Shown: positions 9,876 through 18,844, counted from the stretch's first letter. The stretch is 64,000 bases of DNA from Bryobacterales bacterium (GCA_947446025.1 CANFEY010000009.1:1-64000); one strand, 5' to 3'. Notes: generated from the letters alone by a model not told the origin. Made by a program: numbers and translations.

Positions 9876-11270
9876 ATGAAATTCTTCGAAGCCATAGCGA
9901 ACGTCTTCCGCATCCCGGATCTACGCAAGCGCGTGTTGTTCACACTCGCACTGCTTGCCGTGTACCGCCTGGGCGGCGGCGTGCCTATTCCCGGCATCGA
10001 CTCAACGCGCTTTGAGGAGTTCATCCGGCAGAATGCGGGCTCCGTGTTCGGCATGTTCGATCTGTTCAGCGGCGGCATGTTCCGCAAGCTGACGATCTTC
10101 GCGCTGGGTATCATGCCCTACATTACGTCTTCGATCATCCTCCAGTTGCTCACGGTGGTCGTCCCGTACCTCGAGAAGCTCCAAAAAGAGGGCGAAATTG
10201 GACGCCGCAGAATTACCCAGTGGACTCGCTACCTCACTGTCATCCTGGCGTTGATACAAGCCGCGATGATCGCCATCGGCCTGCAGAGTGCCGAGCAGGG
10301 CTTCGTCCGCAACCCCGGTTTCGGTTTTATCCTGATGACGATGATCACCCTGACCACAGGCACCGCCTTCATCATGTGGCTAGGTGAGCAGATCACCGAA
10401 CGTGGCATCGGTAACGGAATGAGCTTGCTCATCTTCACCGGTATCGTTGTTAACCTGCCCAGCGCCATCTTCGAAATTTGGTCCAAGATGCAGACCGGCG
10501 AATGGGGTGTGCTGCACATCGTGATCATCCTAGCCATGATGATCGCCGTAGTCGGCTTTATCGTGTTGGTGGAACGCGGCGAACGCCGTATCCCAATTCA
10601 ATACGCCAAACGGATGGTCGGACGCCGCGTCATGGGCGGAACCTCTTCGCACATGCCGCTGAAGGTCAACGCCGGCGGAGTGATCCCAGTGATCTTCGCC
10701 AGCAGCCTGCTGGCCTTCCCGCAGACTGCCCTGAGCCTGGAATTCGTCAAGAACAGCACCTTCCTCAACGGCCTGCTGACCTCCATCGGCGGCGGTGAGC
10801 CGATGTACTACATCCTGTACGTCCTGCTGATCATCTTCTTCTGTTTCTTCTATATCTCCATCATCTTCAACCCGAACGAGGCCGCCGACAACATGCGCAA
10901 GCATGGCGGATTCATCCCGGGTATCCGTCCTGGCAAGAACACGGCGGACTATATGGAGAAGATTCTCTCGCGCATCACGGTGGTCGGCGGTTTGTACCTT
11001 TCCATTCTCTCGCTGCTGCCGATGATCATGATTCAGGGGATCAAGTTGCAGCACATCGTGGGCGTGGGCAACTGGATTGATACTTATTTCCCACGCTGGC
11101 TGCTGGACGGCCTGGGCGTGACGTTCTTCTTTGGCGGTACCTCATTGTTGATCGTCGTCGGAGTGGCGATGGATACGGTGAACCAGGTGGAAGCGCAGCT
11201 GATCATGAGGCATTACGAAGGATTTACTCCGAGAGCAGGCCGCATTCGTGGCCGCCGCAGCGGAGTTTAG
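9876..11270 (+). CDS. secY: Preprotein translocase subunit SecY
   Basis: SecY, 464 residues with ten predicted membrane segments, forms the protein-conducting channel of the inner membrane with SecE and SecG. The N-terminal FRIPDLRKRVLFTLALLAVYRLGG and the plug-region GGMFRKLTIFALGIMPYI are conserved. QYAKRMVGRRVMGG lies in the C4 cytosolic loop, and ADNMRKHGGFIPGIRPGK in the C5 loop that binds SecA and ribosomes. It follows rplO in the usual spc order and precedes adk. Confidence 0.98.
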   Translation: MKFFEAIANVFRIPDLRKRVLFTLALLAVYRLGGGVPIPGIDSTRFEEFIRQNAGSVFGMFDLFSGGMFRKLTIFALGIMPYITSSIILQLLTVVVPYLEKLQKEGEIGRRRITQWTRYLTVILALIQAAMIAIGLQSAEQGFVRNPGFGFILMTMITLTTGTAFIMWLGEQITERGIGNGMSLLIFTGIVVNLPSAIFEIWSKMQTGEWGVLHIVIILAMMIAVVGFIVLVERGERRIPIQYAKRMVGRRVMGGTSSHMPLKVNAGGVIPVIFASSLLAFPQTALSLEFVKNSTFLNGLLTSIGGGEPMYYILYVLLIIFFCFFYISIIFNPNEAADNMRKHGGFIPGIRPGKNTADYMEKILSRITVVGGLYLSILSLLPMIMIQGIKLQHIVGVGNWIDTYFPRWLLDGLGVTFFFGGTSLLIVVGVAMDTVNQVEAQLIMRHYEGFTPRAGRIRGRRSGV

Positions 11271-11302
11271 CGGTCTAACCGGGCCCAAATCACTAAACGG
11301 CG

Positions 11303-11968
11303 ATGAATCGGCTCTGCCTCATTTTGTTTGGGTCCCCGGGTTCCGGTAAAGGAACGCAGGCCAAACTGCTCAAGGAAGACTTGGGCGTGGCGCATATCTC
11401 CACTGGGGACATGCTTCGCGAACGGGTGGCCCTGGGTGATCCGCTGGGGAAGCGGGTGGAAAAGGTGATGGCGGCGGGCGGGTTGGTTTCCGACGATTCG
11501 GTGAACCGCATGGTCGCCGACCGGATCACGTTCGACGATTGCAGGACAGGTTTTATGCTGGACGGCTACCCCCGGACAGTGAGTCAAGCGGAGTGGTTAG
11601 CCAAAAAGCTGACTGCCGTAAAGATGCGGCCCATGGTGGTCCATCTGGAAGTTGACTACAATGTTATAGTAAGGCGGATTTCCGGCAGAAGGCAGTGCCC
11701 CGTATGCGGCACGCTTTACAATCTTGCCGCCGACCCGGATCGCGTAGCATGCGACATGGAAGGCGCGAAGCTGGAGATTCGTGACGACGACCGCGAAGAC
11801 GTGGTCCGGGAGCGCTTGTTGGCCTATAACCGGCAGACTGCTCCGGTTTTGGCGTTTTTCCAAGAGGCCGGATATCCGGTTTGGTCGGTGAAGGGCAGCG
11901 GGGAACCCGAGGCCATCGCCGGAGAGATTGAAGATTTGATCCGCAAAGAACGCGAACGAGCCGCATGA
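11303..11968 (+). CDS. adk: Adenylate kinase, zinc-LID type with a Glu fourth ligand
   Basis: Adenylate kinase, 221 residues, interconverts ATP + AMP and 2 ADP. The P-loop GSPGSGKGT spans residues 10-18, and LDGYPRT (86-92) is the nucleotide-binding signature. The long LID domain carries C132, C135 and C150, matching the zinc site of Gram-positive enzymes, but the fourth position (153) is Glu where Cys or Asp is usual. It overlaps map by four bases (ATGA). The secY-adk-map order is typical of the spc cluster. Confidence 0.97.
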   Translation: MNRLCLILFGSPGSGKGTQAKLLKEDLGVAHISTGDMLRERVALGDPLGKRVEKVMAAGGLVSDDSVNRMVADRITFDDCRTGFMLDGYPRTVSQAEWLAKKLTAVKMRPMVVHLEVDYNVIVRRISGRRQCPVCGTLYNLAADPDRVACDMEGAKLEIRDDDREDVVRERLLAYNRQTAPVLAFFQEAGYPVWSVKGSGEPEAIAGEIEDLIRKERERAA

Positions 11969-12732
11969 TTGTACGCAAGAGTATGGCAGAGCTCGAAAAG
12001 ATGCGCGCGGCGGGTCTTTTGGTTTGGAAGATTTTGGAAGAGATGCGCGGCATGATCCAAGAAGGCGTCTCTACCCATGATCTGGAAGTTAAGGCGGAAA
12101 AGATGATGCAGGAAGCGGGTGCGAAGTCGGCCTTCAAGGGCTACTCAACACCTACGGCGGGGAAGTTTCCGTCGGTCCTGTGCGCCTCCGTGAATGACGA
12201 AATTGTTCACGGGATTCCGTCGAAGAACCGGGTGTTGAAGAATGGAGACATTATCTCCATCGACACAGCGGTGCAGTTGAGCGGCTACTACGCGGATTCC
12301 GCGATCACGGTGGCCGTGGGTGAGATTTCGGCGGAAGCAAAGAAGTTGATGGCAGTTACGCTGGAATCGCTGGAGTTGGCGATCGATAAAGCCCGGCCGG
12401 GAAACCGACTGTTCGACATTTGCGGTACAGTGGAGCGGCACGTCCAATCCAACGGCTTTTCGATTGTGCGCGAGTTTGTGGGGCACGGCATCGGAACACA
12501 GATGCATGAAGAGCCGCAGGTTCCGAATTACGTGGACCGCCGGGGAGAGAATCCCCGCCTGAAGGAAGGCATGGTGCTCGCCATCGAACCGATGGTGAAT
12601 GCCGGCAAGCCTGGAAGCCGCGTGAAAGCCGACAAGTGGACGGCGGTGACCGAGGATGGGAAGTATTCGGCGCATTTTGAGCACACGGTCGCTATTACGG
12701 CGGACGGGCCATGGGTTCTGACAAGACCCTAG
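11965..12732 (+). CDS. map: Methionine aminopeptidase type I
   Basis: Type I methionine aminopeptidase, 255 residues, removes the initiator Met from nascent chains. The five metal ligands of the pita-bread fold are all in place: D100, D111, H174, E208 and E239, plus the conserved H82. It starts inside the adk stop (ATGA) and its end overlaps the next gene by 22 bases. There is no N-terminal SH3-binding or zinc extension, so this is the short type Ia form. Confidence 0.97.
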   Translation: MIVRKSMAELEKMRAAGLLVWKILEEMRGMIQEGVSTHDLEVKAEKMMQEAGAKSAFKGYSTPTAGKFPSVLCASVNDEIVHGIPSKNRVLKNGDIISIDTAVQLSGYYADSAITVAVGEISAEAKKLMAVTLESLELAIDKARPGNRLFDICGTVERHVQSNGFSIVREFVGHGIGTQMHEEPQVPNYVDRRGENPRLKEGMVLAIEPMVNAGKPGSRVKADKWTAVTEDGKYSAHFEHTVAITADGPWVLTRP

Positions 12733-12923
12733 TCGCGGAAGTGGTGGAGTTGTTGCCATCCGCGGGCTACCGGCTTCGGCTTGAGGACGAAGGTATCGTC
12801 ATCGCCCATGCGGCGGGGGCGGCGGAACGGAATTTTGTGAGATTGCGGCCGGGTGACCGGGTTCGCGTGGTGCTTTCGGAGCGCGATAAAACGCGCGGAC
12901 GGATTTTAGAGTTACTGCAGTAA
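12711..12923 (+). CDS. infA: Translation initiation factor IF-1, divergent
   Basis: This 70-residue protein lies between map and rpmJ, the canonical infA place. The C-terminal half [20 protein letters not shown]-type and TRGRI match the IF-1 OB fold, and [19 protein letters not shown] matches its first strands. Compared with textbook IF-1 it lacks the MAKEDxIEVEGxV opening, and the HISGKMRKNFIRI part is changed to [13 protein letters not shown]. It starts within map (22-base overlap). IF-1 blocks the A site during initiation. A second, more typical infA may exist elsewhere. Confidence 0.85.
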   Translation: MGSDKTLVAEVVELLPSAGYRLRLEDEGIVIAHAAGAAERNFVRLRPGDRVRVVLSERDKTRGRILELLQ

Positions 12924-12933
12924 AGAGGAAACG

Positions 12934-13047
12934 ATGAAAGTTCGAGCTTCAGTAAAAGTGATGTGCCCCAAGTGCAAACTGGTGCACCGCGAAGGCGTGG
13001 TTCGCGTGATCTGTGCGAATCCGAAGCACAAACAGAGGCAGGGATAA
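12934..13047 (+). CDS. rpmJ: 50S ribosomal protein L36, zinc type
   Basis: A short gene of 37 residues. The ATG at 12934 follows an AAAGAGGAAACG ribosome-binding sequence and the TAA ends at 13047. The protein opens [15 protein letters not shown] and closes [13 protein letters not shown]. Zinc ligands C11, C14, C27 and H32 are present, so this is the C+ form of L36. It sits between infA and rpsM as in most bacteria. Confidence 0.96.
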   Translation: MKVRASVKVMCPKCKLVHREGVVRVICANPKHKQRQG

Positions 13048-13053
13048 GGAACT

Positions 13054-13434
13054 ATGGCACGTCTAGCAGGTGTTGATTTACCAGCCAAGAAGCGGACCGA
13101 GATCGGTCTGACCTACATCTACGGCATCGGTCGCACGCGGGCTCTCTCGCTGTGCCACCGCGCCGGAGTGAACCCTGGCACCAAGATTGCCGACCTGACC
13201 GAAGAAGAGGTCAACGCGATCCGCCAGCTCCTCGAAGCCGAAGGCTCCGTAGAAGGCGATTTGCGCAAAGAGATTTCGATGAACATCAAGCGTCTCATCG
13301 AAATGGGCGCGTACCGCGGATTGCGGCATCGCCGCGGCCTGCCGGTTCGCGGACAGCGCACGCACACCAACGCCCGCACCCGTAAGGGTCCGCGCCGCGG
13401 CACGGTTGCCGGCAAGAAGAAAGCTACGAAGTAG
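13054..13434 (+). CDS. rpsM: 30S ribosomal protein S13
   Basis: S13, 126 residues, starts [20 protein letters not shown] and carries [10 protein letters not shown]-type helix-two-turn-helix sequence ([13 protein letters not shown]). The C-terminal [19 protein letters not shown] is the conserved basic tail reaching the P-site tRNA. It follows rpmJ by six bases with a GGGATAAGGA ribosome-binding sequence. It is the first gene of the alpha operon part. Confidence 0.98.
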   Translation: MARLAGVDLPAKKRTEIGLTYIYGIGRTRALSLCHRAGVNPGTKIADLTEEEVNAIRQLLEAEGSVEGDLRKEISMNIKRLIEMGAYRGLRHRRGLPVRGQRTHTNARTRKGPRRGTVAGKKKATK

Positions 13435-13447
13435 GTAAAGACAAACC

Positions 13448-13876
13448 ATGGCAAAAGCTCCCGCAAAGGCTCCCGCAAAAGCTTCAAAAGCTGGCAAGAA
13501 GAAGTCTTTCAAGAAGAAGGAGAAGCGCCACGTCCCCACCGGGATCGTACACGTCCAGGCGTCCTTCAACAACACCATCGTCACCATCACCGACCCGGTG
13601 GGCAACGTATTGTCGTGGTCCAGTTCCGGTTCGCTGGGCTTCCGCGGGTCGCGTAAGGGCACCCCGTTCGCCGCGCAGCAGGCGTCCATGACCGCGGCCA
13701 ACAAGGCCAAGGAATCGGGCTTGCGCGTGGTGGAAGTGAGCGTCAGTGGCCCGGGCGCGGGCCGCGAGTCGGCTGTGCGTGCGTTGTCGTCGGCGGGCAT
13801 TGAAGTACGGTCCATCAAGGACCACACGCCCATGCCCCACAACGGTTGCCGGGCGCCTAAGAAACGTAGAGTTTGA
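13448..13876 (+). CDS. rpsK: 30S ribosomal protein S11
   Basis: S11, 142 residues. The core [19 protein letters not shown] and [20 protein letters not shown] are invariant-type S11 motifs, and the tail [12 protein letters not shown] is typical. The first 25 residues ([20 protein letters not shown]) are an Ala/Lys/Pro-rich extension. S11 lines the E-site platform. The gene is followed by a 148-base gap with a long hairpin before rpsD. Confidence 0.98.
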   Translation: MAKAPAKAPAKASKAGKKKSFKKKEKRHVPTGIVHVQASFNNTIVTITDPVGNVLSWSSSGSLGFRGSRKGTPFAAQQASMTAANKAKESGLRVVEVSVSGPGAGRESAVRALSSAGIEVRSIKDHTPMPHNGCRAPKKRRV

Positions 13877-13882
13877 TCGTTT

Positions 13883-13945
13883 GTCCGCTTCCTTACGGTC
13901 GCGGTTCATTGCAGATCACCGTGCCGCGACCATAGGGGAGCGGAC
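13883..13945. repeat. Long imperfect hairpin (REP-like) between rpsK and rpsD
   Basis: Arms of 23 bases (13883-13905 and 13923-13945) pair with only one true mismatch and three G-U wobbles, closing a 17-base loop. It lies inside the alpha operon seven bases after the rpsK stop, in a 148-base gap that otherwise contains only the rpsD ribosome-binding site. The inner part of each arm reads TACGGTCGCGG-like, which looks like a dispersed repetitive palindrome rather than a terminator, since no T tract follows. It could equally be an RNA element controlling rpsD, whose product is an autoregulator in other bacteria. Confidence 0.7.
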
Positions 13946-14013
13946 AGTTGTAGTAAGAGAAGCAGGACGAAGGCTCCGGCCGTAAACTGCACCTCATTCA
14001 AAGAAAGCAGTTT

Positions 14014-14018
14014 GGAGG
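14014..14018 (+). promoter_or_regulatory. Ribosome-binding site deciding the rpsD TTG start
   Basis: GGAGG lies six bases before the TTG at 14025. No ATG or GTG fits the S4 N-terminus MARYIGPVC, and the spacing is ideal for the TTG, so the rare start is accepted. Confidence 0.8.
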
Positions 14019-14024
14019 TTCGAT

Positions 14025-14657
14025 TTGGCACGATACATTGGTCCCGTGTGCCGGCAGTGCCGGCGCGAGGGAATGAAGCTCTTCCTAAAAGGCGAGCGTT
14101 GCTACACAGAGAAATGCGCGATTGAAAAGCGCAACTTCCCGCCCGGCCAGCACGGCAAGGACCGGAAGCCGAAGATTGTCGGCTACGGCCTGCAGCTGCG
14201 TGAAAAGCAGAAGGCGCGCCGCTATTACCAGTTGCTGGAAAACCAGTTCCGCAACCTGTTCGAAAAAGCCGCGACCATGAAGGGCATTGCCGGCGACAAC
14301 ATGCTGTCGTTGCTGGAACGCCGCTTGGACAACGTGATGTACCGCATCGGTTTCGGGACCTCGCGTTCGCAGAGCCGCCAGCTGGTGCGCCACGGCCACG
14401 TGAACGTCAACGGACGCCGCGTGGATATTCCGTCGTTCACGGTGAAGCCGGGTGACGTGATCTCCATTCGCGACAATTCCAAGGCCAACCCCACGATTTT
14501 GCACGCCCGCGACGCCACAGCGCACGCTCCCAACCCGAACTGGCTGGACGTGGATCGCGAAAACCTTACGGCCAAAGTTCTCTCGACGCCCAAGCGCGAA
14601 GACCTGGTCCAGATTCAATTGAACGAGCAGTTGATTGTCGAGCTGTACTCAAAGTAA
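14025..14657 (+). CDS. rpsD: 30S ribosomal protein S4, zinc type
   Basis: S4, 210 residues, from a TTG start. The N-terminus carries C9, C12, C26 and C31, the four-cysteine zinc knuckle found in one class of bacterial S4. The S4 RNA-binding domain holds RRLDNVMYRIGFGTSRSQSR and QLVRHGHVNVNGRRVDIPS. It is a primary 16S binder that sets accuracy with S5. The unusual start codon and the long hairpin upstream suggest its translation is set apart from the rest of the operon. Confidence 0.97.
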   Translation: MARYIGPVCRQCRREGMKLFLKGERCYTEKCAIEKRNFPPGQHGKDRKPKIVGYGLQLREKQKARRYYQLLENQFRNLFEKAATMKGIAGDNMLSLLERRLDNVMYRIGFGTSRSQSRQLVRHGHVNVNGRRVDIPSFTVKPGDVISIRDNSKANPTILHARDATAHAPNPNWLDVDRENLTAKVLSTPKREDLVQIQLNEQLIVELYSK

Positions 14658-14675
14658 AGGGGCCACCGAGACACT

Positions 14676-15731
14676 ATGTTCAAAGGATTCCAGAAACCGA
14701 AGCGGCTTGTTGCCAACACCGAAACGCTTACGGACCGTTATGGCATGTTCACCGCGCAGCCGTTCGAGCGCGGGTTTGGATCGACCATCGGCACCGGACT
14801 GCGCCGCGTGCTGCTGAGCTCGATCGAAGGCGCGGCCATCACCGCCGTCCGCATTGACGGCGTGGCGCACGAATTCAGCCCGATTCCGAACGTCGTCGAA
14901 GACGCCACCGACATCATCCTGAACCTGAAGCAAATCCCGTTCAAGATGTCCGTCGAGGGTATGCGCACCATTCGCATCAAGGCCGACAAGGCCGGTCAGG
15001 TCCTCAGCGGCCAGATCGAGACCGACGCCGACATCGAAGTGCTCGACCGCAACATGCACATCGCCACCGTGGGCGAAGGCGGTAAACTCAACATCGAAAT
15101 GCGCGTGCGCAGCGGACGTGGCTACGTCGGCGCGGACCGCAATAACGACGAGGACCTGGCGATCGGCTACATCCCGATCGACTCCGTTCACTCGCCTGTC
15201 CGCAAAGTGAACTTCTCCGTCGAAGCCGCCCGCTTGGGGCAGATGACGGACTACGACAAGCTCACCATCGAAGTGTGGACCAACGGAGCCATCTCGCCCG
15301 CCGACGCCGTCGGTCAGGCGTCCAAGCTCCTCAAGGACCACATGACCATCTTCATCAACTTTGAAGAGACGTCCGAGGCGGTGGAAGAACCGGCGGAGCG
15401 GGCTGCTTCGCAGATGACGGAAGTCATGAACCGCTCAGTGGAAGAACTCGAGCTGAGCGTTCGTTCTTACAACTGCTTGAAGAACGCCAACATTCAGACC
15501 ATTTCGGACCTGGTGCAAAAGACCGAAGCCGAGATGCTGCGCACCAAGAACTTTGGGCGCAAGTCTCTGAACGAAATCAAGGAAATCCTGGGTGGCTTGG
15601 GATTGGGCTTCGGCATGAAGTTCGATTCGCAGGGCCGCTTGGTCTCCCCCGCCGGAACGCCGGCGACGCTTGAGCCGATGGACGGCGACGATATCGACGA
15701 TGACGAGGAAGGAGATTCGGCGGCTGAATAA
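14676..15731 (+). CDS. rpoA: DNA-directed RNA polymerase subunit alpha
   Basis: RNA polymerase alpha, 351 residues. The N-terminal domain (about 1-235) includes [20 protein letters not shown], the dimerisation helix, and [17 protein letters not shown]. The C-terminal domain (about 260-330) holds [19 protein letters not shown] and [15 protein letters not shown], the UP-element and activator-binding surface. A 20-residue acidic tail ([16 protein letters not shown]) ends the protein. It is flanked by rpsD and rplQ, the standard alpha operon order. Confidence 0.98.
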   Translation: MFKGFQKPKRLVANTETLTDRYGMFTAQPFERGFGSTIGTGLRRVLLSSIEGAAITAVRIDGVAHEFSPIPNVVEDATDIILNLKQIPFKMSVEGMRTIRIKADKAGQVLSGQIETDADIEVLDRNMHIATVGEGGKLNIEMRVRSGRGYVGADRNNDEDLAIGYIPIDSVHSPVRKVNFSVEAARLGQMTDYDKLTIEVWTNGAISPADAVGQASKLLKDHMTIFINFEETSEAVEEPAERAASQMTEVMNRSVEELELSVRSYNCLKNANIQTISDLVQKTEAEMLRTKNFGRKSLNEIKEILGGLGLGFGMKFDSQGRLVSPAGTPATLEPMDGDDIDDDEEGDSAAE

Positions 15732-15752
15732 GTTCCCCGAATAAAGGAAGTC

Positions 15753-16205
15753 ATGCGACACAGAATATCCGGATCGAAGATGAAGCGCGACGTTGGGTCG
15801 CGGAATTCACTCCTCAAAAACCTGGTCACCAGCGTTATCGAACATGAGCGCGTCGTGACCACCGCTACGAAGGCCCGGGCGATCAAGCCCCTGGTCGACA
15901 AAATGATCACCCTCGGCAAGAAGGACACGTTGCATGCCCGCCGCCAGGCTGCTGGATACCTCCAGACACCCGCGGCTGTGCAGAAGCTGTTCGACAAGCT
16001 GGCTCCCCGGTTCGGGACGCGCAACGGCGGATACACCCGCATCAGCCGCCTCGGCTGCCGTAAGGGCGATGGTGCCGAACAGGCCATCATCGAACTGGTC
16101 GGTACCGAGCTGGTGAAGCGCGCCGAAGACCGCGCCAAGCGCCGCGAGGAAAAGCTCAAGGCGATGCAAGAAGGCGACCACAACCACGGCGAAGCGCAGT
16201 CCTAA
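15753..16205 (+). CDS. rplQ: 50S ribosomal protein L17
   Basis: L17, 150 residues. [20 protein letters not shown] and the INDIV-type [21 protein letters not shown] are family signatures, and [20 protein letters not shown] is the conserved end of the fold. A charged helix of ~25 residues follows. It is the last gene of the ribosomal block and is followed 22 bases later by a strong terminator. Confidence 0.98.
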   Translation: MRHRISGSKMKRDVGSRNSLLKNLVTSVIEHERVVTTATKARAIKPLVDKMITLGKKDTLHARRQAAGYLQTPAAVQKLFDKLAPRFGTRNGGYTRISRLGCRKGDGAEQAIIELVGTELVKRAEDRAKRREEKLKAMQEGDHNHGEAQS

Positions 16206-16227
16206 CTTCGTCACAGAAAAAATAGCG

Positions 16228-16261
16228 GGCGCGGAGGAAACTCCGCGCCCTTTTTCTTTTG
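16228..16261 (+). terminator. Intrinsic terminator of the ribosomal supercluster
   Basis: A perfect 10-bp GC-rich stem (16228-16237 with 16242-16251) closes a GAAA tetraloop and is followed by TTTTTCTTTT. This is a textbook rho-independent terminator 22 bases after rplQ and closes the S10-spc-alpha transcription unit. Confidence 0.93.
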
Positions 16262-16280
16262 TGGCACACTGTAAGCTCAC

Positions 16281-17093
16281 ATGCCGCAGCCGCAAACCGG
16301 ACAGTACTCCCTCGCCACGGGCGAAGCCGCCGTACGCCGACTGAATCTCTTGCACAAAACCTATGGACCGGGCGGCCGCAATTTGCTGCTCCAAGCCGGA
16401 TTGAAACCGGGCATGCAGGCCGCCGACCTCGGGTGCGGTGTTGGGGCCACGACGCGCGGGTTAGCCGAAATGGTGGGCCCCACCGGTCGAGTGACCGGGG
16501 TCGACGTCAGCGCACCCCAAATCGAACAGGCCGGTCAAGCCTGCGCGGCAGCGGGCCACACCAACGTGACCTTCGTTGAGGCCAGTGCCGCGGCCACCGG
16601 ACTTCCGCGAAATTCGTTCGACCTGGTGTATTGCCGGTTTCTCCTGCTGCACCTTGTCGATCCCGCCGACTGCCTCCGCGAAATGCGGGAATTGCTCAAG
16701 CCCGGGGGCATCCTTGCTATCGAGGACGGCGACCTGACCTCCGCTGGCAGCTTGCCGCCAGGCCCGCAGAATTCCTTCGCCGATCTCTTCGGCCGCCTGG
16801 GTCCCACGCGCGGCCTCGACTACGCCATGGCCAATTCCCTCGTCCCCCTGGTGGCGGCCGCCGGGTTTCCCGAGCCCAACCTGCAACTGAACCAGCCCGT
16901 CGCCCTTCGCGGAGAGGATCGATACCTGCTGAACTGGTCCGTCAAGGAAGCGGCACCCGCCTTCGTTGCCGAGGGATTGCTCACGCAGGCAGAAATGGAT
17001 GCAACCATCGACGCCATGGACAAAGAATCCCGCGACGGCAACAGCGTGATTCTCATGCCCCGCATGTTCCAGGTGTGGGCTAGGAAACCATAG
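16281..17093 (+). CDS. Class I SAM-dependent methyltransferase
   Basis: A 270-residue methyltransferase of the Rossmann class I fold. Motif I is AADLGCGVGATTRGLA (about residues 45-60), the acidic residue ending strand 2 is in VTGVDVS, and motif III-IV lies in FDLVYCRFLLLHLVDP, followed by LKPGGILAIEDGD. It resembles UbiE/MenG-like and general small-molecule methyltransferases, but the substrate cannot be read from sequence. It starts just after the ribosomal terminator and is followed seven bases later by two membrane-protein genes, so it may begin a new small operon. Confidence 0.85.
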   Translation: MPQPQTGQYSLATGEAAVRRLNLLHKTYGPGGRNLLLQAGLKPGMQAADLGCGVGATTRGLAEMVGPTGRVTGVDVSAPQIEQAGQACAAAGHTNVTFVEASAAATGLPRNSFDLVYCRFLLLHLVDPADCLREMRELLKPGGILAIEDGDLTSAGSLPPGPQNSFADLFGRLGPTRGLDYAMANSLVPLVAAAGFPEPNLQLNQPVALRGEDRYLLNWSVKEAAPAFVAEGLLTQAEMDATIDAMDKESRDGNSVILMPRMFQVWARKP

Positions 17094-17100
17094 GATCGCC

Positions 17101-17538
17101 ATGCAGTCTGTCCTTCAACCTATCCTAGAATCCGAACTTACATTTCCCGTACTGGAGTGTTTCCACATCCTTGGCTTCGGAATCGGCGTGGGCGCCATTG
17201 CGCTCGTGGACTTCCGAATACTCGGGCTGGCTTTTCCAGCGCAAAAGGTGTCCGCCTTGGCTGCTGAGCTTTCCAAGTGGACCATCCTCGGACTGGTGCT
17301 CGTGTTTCTCTCCGCCGGTGGGCTGTTCTACTCTGATCCGGATCTCTACTACCTCAACCCTTCATTCCAACTCAAGATGACGCTACTGCTAGCGGCGCTG
17401 ATCTTCCACTACACTGTCCGCCAGCCAAGGGCTTTCAACGATGACTCGGCGAAGTGGCCCGCTGTGGTGTCGCTGTTGCTGTGGTCGGGCATCGTATTCT
17501 GCGGCATTTTCATCGCCTTCACGGGAGAAGCCCAATGA
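17101..17538 (+). CDS. Small four-helix membrane protein, first of a tandem pair
   Basis: This 145-residue integral membrane protein has four hydrophobic helices. Short conserved-looking pieces are VLECFHILGFGIGVGAIALVD, KWTILGLVLVFLSAGGLFY, and YLNPSFQLKMTLLLAALIFH. The histidines in helix 1 (ECFH) and helix 3 (IFHYTV) could sit in the membrane and bind haem, but this is inference. The next gene is its paralogue with the same layout ([30 protein letters not shown]). It resembles families annotated as DUF6644/DUF2214-like in acidobacteria. The function is unknown. The stop overlaps the next ATG (ATGA). Confidence 0.75.
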   Translation: MQSVLQPILESELTFPVLECFHILGFGIGVGAIALVDFRILGLAFPAQKVSALAAELSKWTILGLVLVFLSAGGLFYSDPDLYYLNPSFQLKMTLLLAALIFHYTVRQPRAFNDDSAKWPAVVSLLLWSGIVFCGIFIAFTGEAQ

Positions 17539-18077
17539 TGGAATTCGCGGCATGGTTGCAGGCCACGGCGTTCTTTACGGCGCTGCGGGAATCCTGGTAC
17601 GTGTACCCGACGATTCTGTCGCTGCACATGGTGGGGATCGCGTTGTTCGGAGGCCTCGTCCTTGTTTCAAACCTCAGGCAGTTGCGCGGGCAACCCGTGG
17701 ATTCCTCGCGCGCGTTACAGCACCTCGGCCTGACATTGATGGTGGTGTGCGGCGTCCTAATGCTGGGCACCAAAGCCGAGGAGTATTTTCTGAATCCGTG
17801 GTTCCAGGCGAAGATGGTGCTGCTGGCGTTGGTGGCGGTTCACTCCGTCGTGTTCAAGCCCGGCAAACTTGCCGCCGTGCTATCGCTGCTGCTTTGGACC
17901 GGCCTCGTCATCTGCGGCCGCGGCATCGGCTACATCAATCCGGACCTGGACCGCGTTCACGCGAGCGGGGCTTTGAAGAATAACGGATCGCGGGCGATGT
18001 CCGCCACGTACCGGTCATACTCGGATGCCGATGTCGCGCGGGCCGCGAGTTCAGCCGCCGTCACCCAGCCCTTTTGA
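17535..18077 (+). CDS. Small four-helix membrane protein, second of a tandem pair
   Basis: Paralogue of the preceding gene, 180 residues from the ATG at 17535 in an ATGA overlap; an earlier in-frame start at 17454 would lie deep in the neighbour. Four hydrophobic segments span residues 1-135, with matching motifs ([39 protein letters not shown]). The last ~40 residues are hydrophilic and run antisense through the 3' end of rmlA, a 121-base convergent overlap, so this tail is probably not an original part of the family. The pair may form a heteromeric membrane complex. The function is unknown. Confidence 0.72.
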   Translation: MMEFAAWLQATAFFTALRESWYVYPTILSLHMVGIALFGGLVLVSNLRQLRGQPVDSSRALQHLGLTLMVVCGVLMLGTKAEEYFLNPWFQAKMVLLALVAVHSVVFKPGKLAAVLSLLLWTGLVICGRGIGYINPDLDRVHASGALKNNGSRAMSATYRSYSDADVARAASSAAVTQPF

Positions 18078-18844
18078 AAGGCGATCTCCTCGAGGCAGGC
18101 GACCTTGAGGCCTTGGCGGCGCTCGATTGTCTCGATGAAGTTCCCCGCGAGCAGCAGCGACTCAGGGGTCCCGGTGTCGAGCCACGCTGTCCCGCGGCCC
18201 ATCACTTCCACTTGCAGGCTTCCGTCTTGCAGGTATAAGCGGTTCAGGTCGGTGATTTCAAGCTCGCCTCGGGCGGAGGGCTTTAGCGCTTCCGCGCGTC
18301 GCACCACGGAGTTGTCGTAGAAGTATAGCCCCACCACCGCGTAGTTGGATTTCGGCTGCTTCGGCTTCTCCTCGATGTCGACCGCCTTGCCGACGGAGTC
18401 GAAGCTGATGACGCCGTAACGCTCCGGGTCGCGAACGCGGTACGCGAAGACGCGCGCGCCGGAGGTCAGCGTGGCTGAGCGCATCAGCGATTCGGAGAGT
18501 CCGCCGCCGTAGAAGAGATTGTCGCCCAGCACGAGGCAGACGGCGTCGTAGGCGATGAACTGCTTGCCAATGGTGAAGGCCTGCGCGAGTCCGGCAGGCT
18601 TGGGTTGCTCGGCGTAGGATAACTCGATGCCGAAGCGCGAGCCGTCGCCGAGCAGCTCGCGGTAGACGGGCAGGTCGCGCGGCGTGGAGATCAGCAGGAT
18701 CTCGCGGATTCCAGCCAGCATCAGCGTGGAGACCGGGTAGTAAATCATCGGCTTGTCGTACACCGGCAGCAGTTGTTTGCTGACCGCGTGGGTGAGCGGG
18801 TAGAGCCGGGTCCCGCTGCCCCCTGCTAAAACAATTCCCTTCAT
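17957..18844 (-). CDS. rmlA: Glucose-1-phosphate thymidylyltransferase
   Basis: RmlA, 295 residues, makes dTDP-glucose from dTTP and glucose-1-phosphate, the first step of dTDP-sugar synthesis. The start [18 protein letters not shown] at 18844 holds the nucleotide-binding signature (GGSGTRLYP), followed by [28 protein letters not shown] is the catalytic-metal region and [14 protein letters not shown] the sugar-binding part. An upstream in-frame start would cross the inverted repeat and is rejected. It is divergent from the WxcM-like gene with which it probably shares a pathway. Its 3' end overlaps the membrane-protein gene convergently. Confidence 0.95.
   Translation of the reverse strand: MKGIVLAGGSGTRLYPLTHAVSKQLLPVYDKPMIYYPVSTLMLAGIREILLISTPRDLPVYRELLGDGSRFGIELSYAEQPKPAGLAQAFTIGKQFIAYDAVCLVLGDNLFYGGGLSESLMRSATLTSGARVFAYRVRDPERYGVISFDSVGKAVDIEEKPKQPKSNYAVVGLYFYDNSVVRRAEALKPSARGELEITDLNRLYLQDGSLQVEVMGRGTAWLDTGTPESLLLAGNFIETIERRQGLKVACLEEIAFQKGWVTAAELAARATSASEYDRYVADIARDPLFFKAPLA

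Noticed and set aside
13746-13985. A small plus-strand frame spanning the end of rpsK and the hairpin
   Set aside because: Composition is Arg-rich reading of repeats with no ribosome-binding site; the hairpin explains the sequence.
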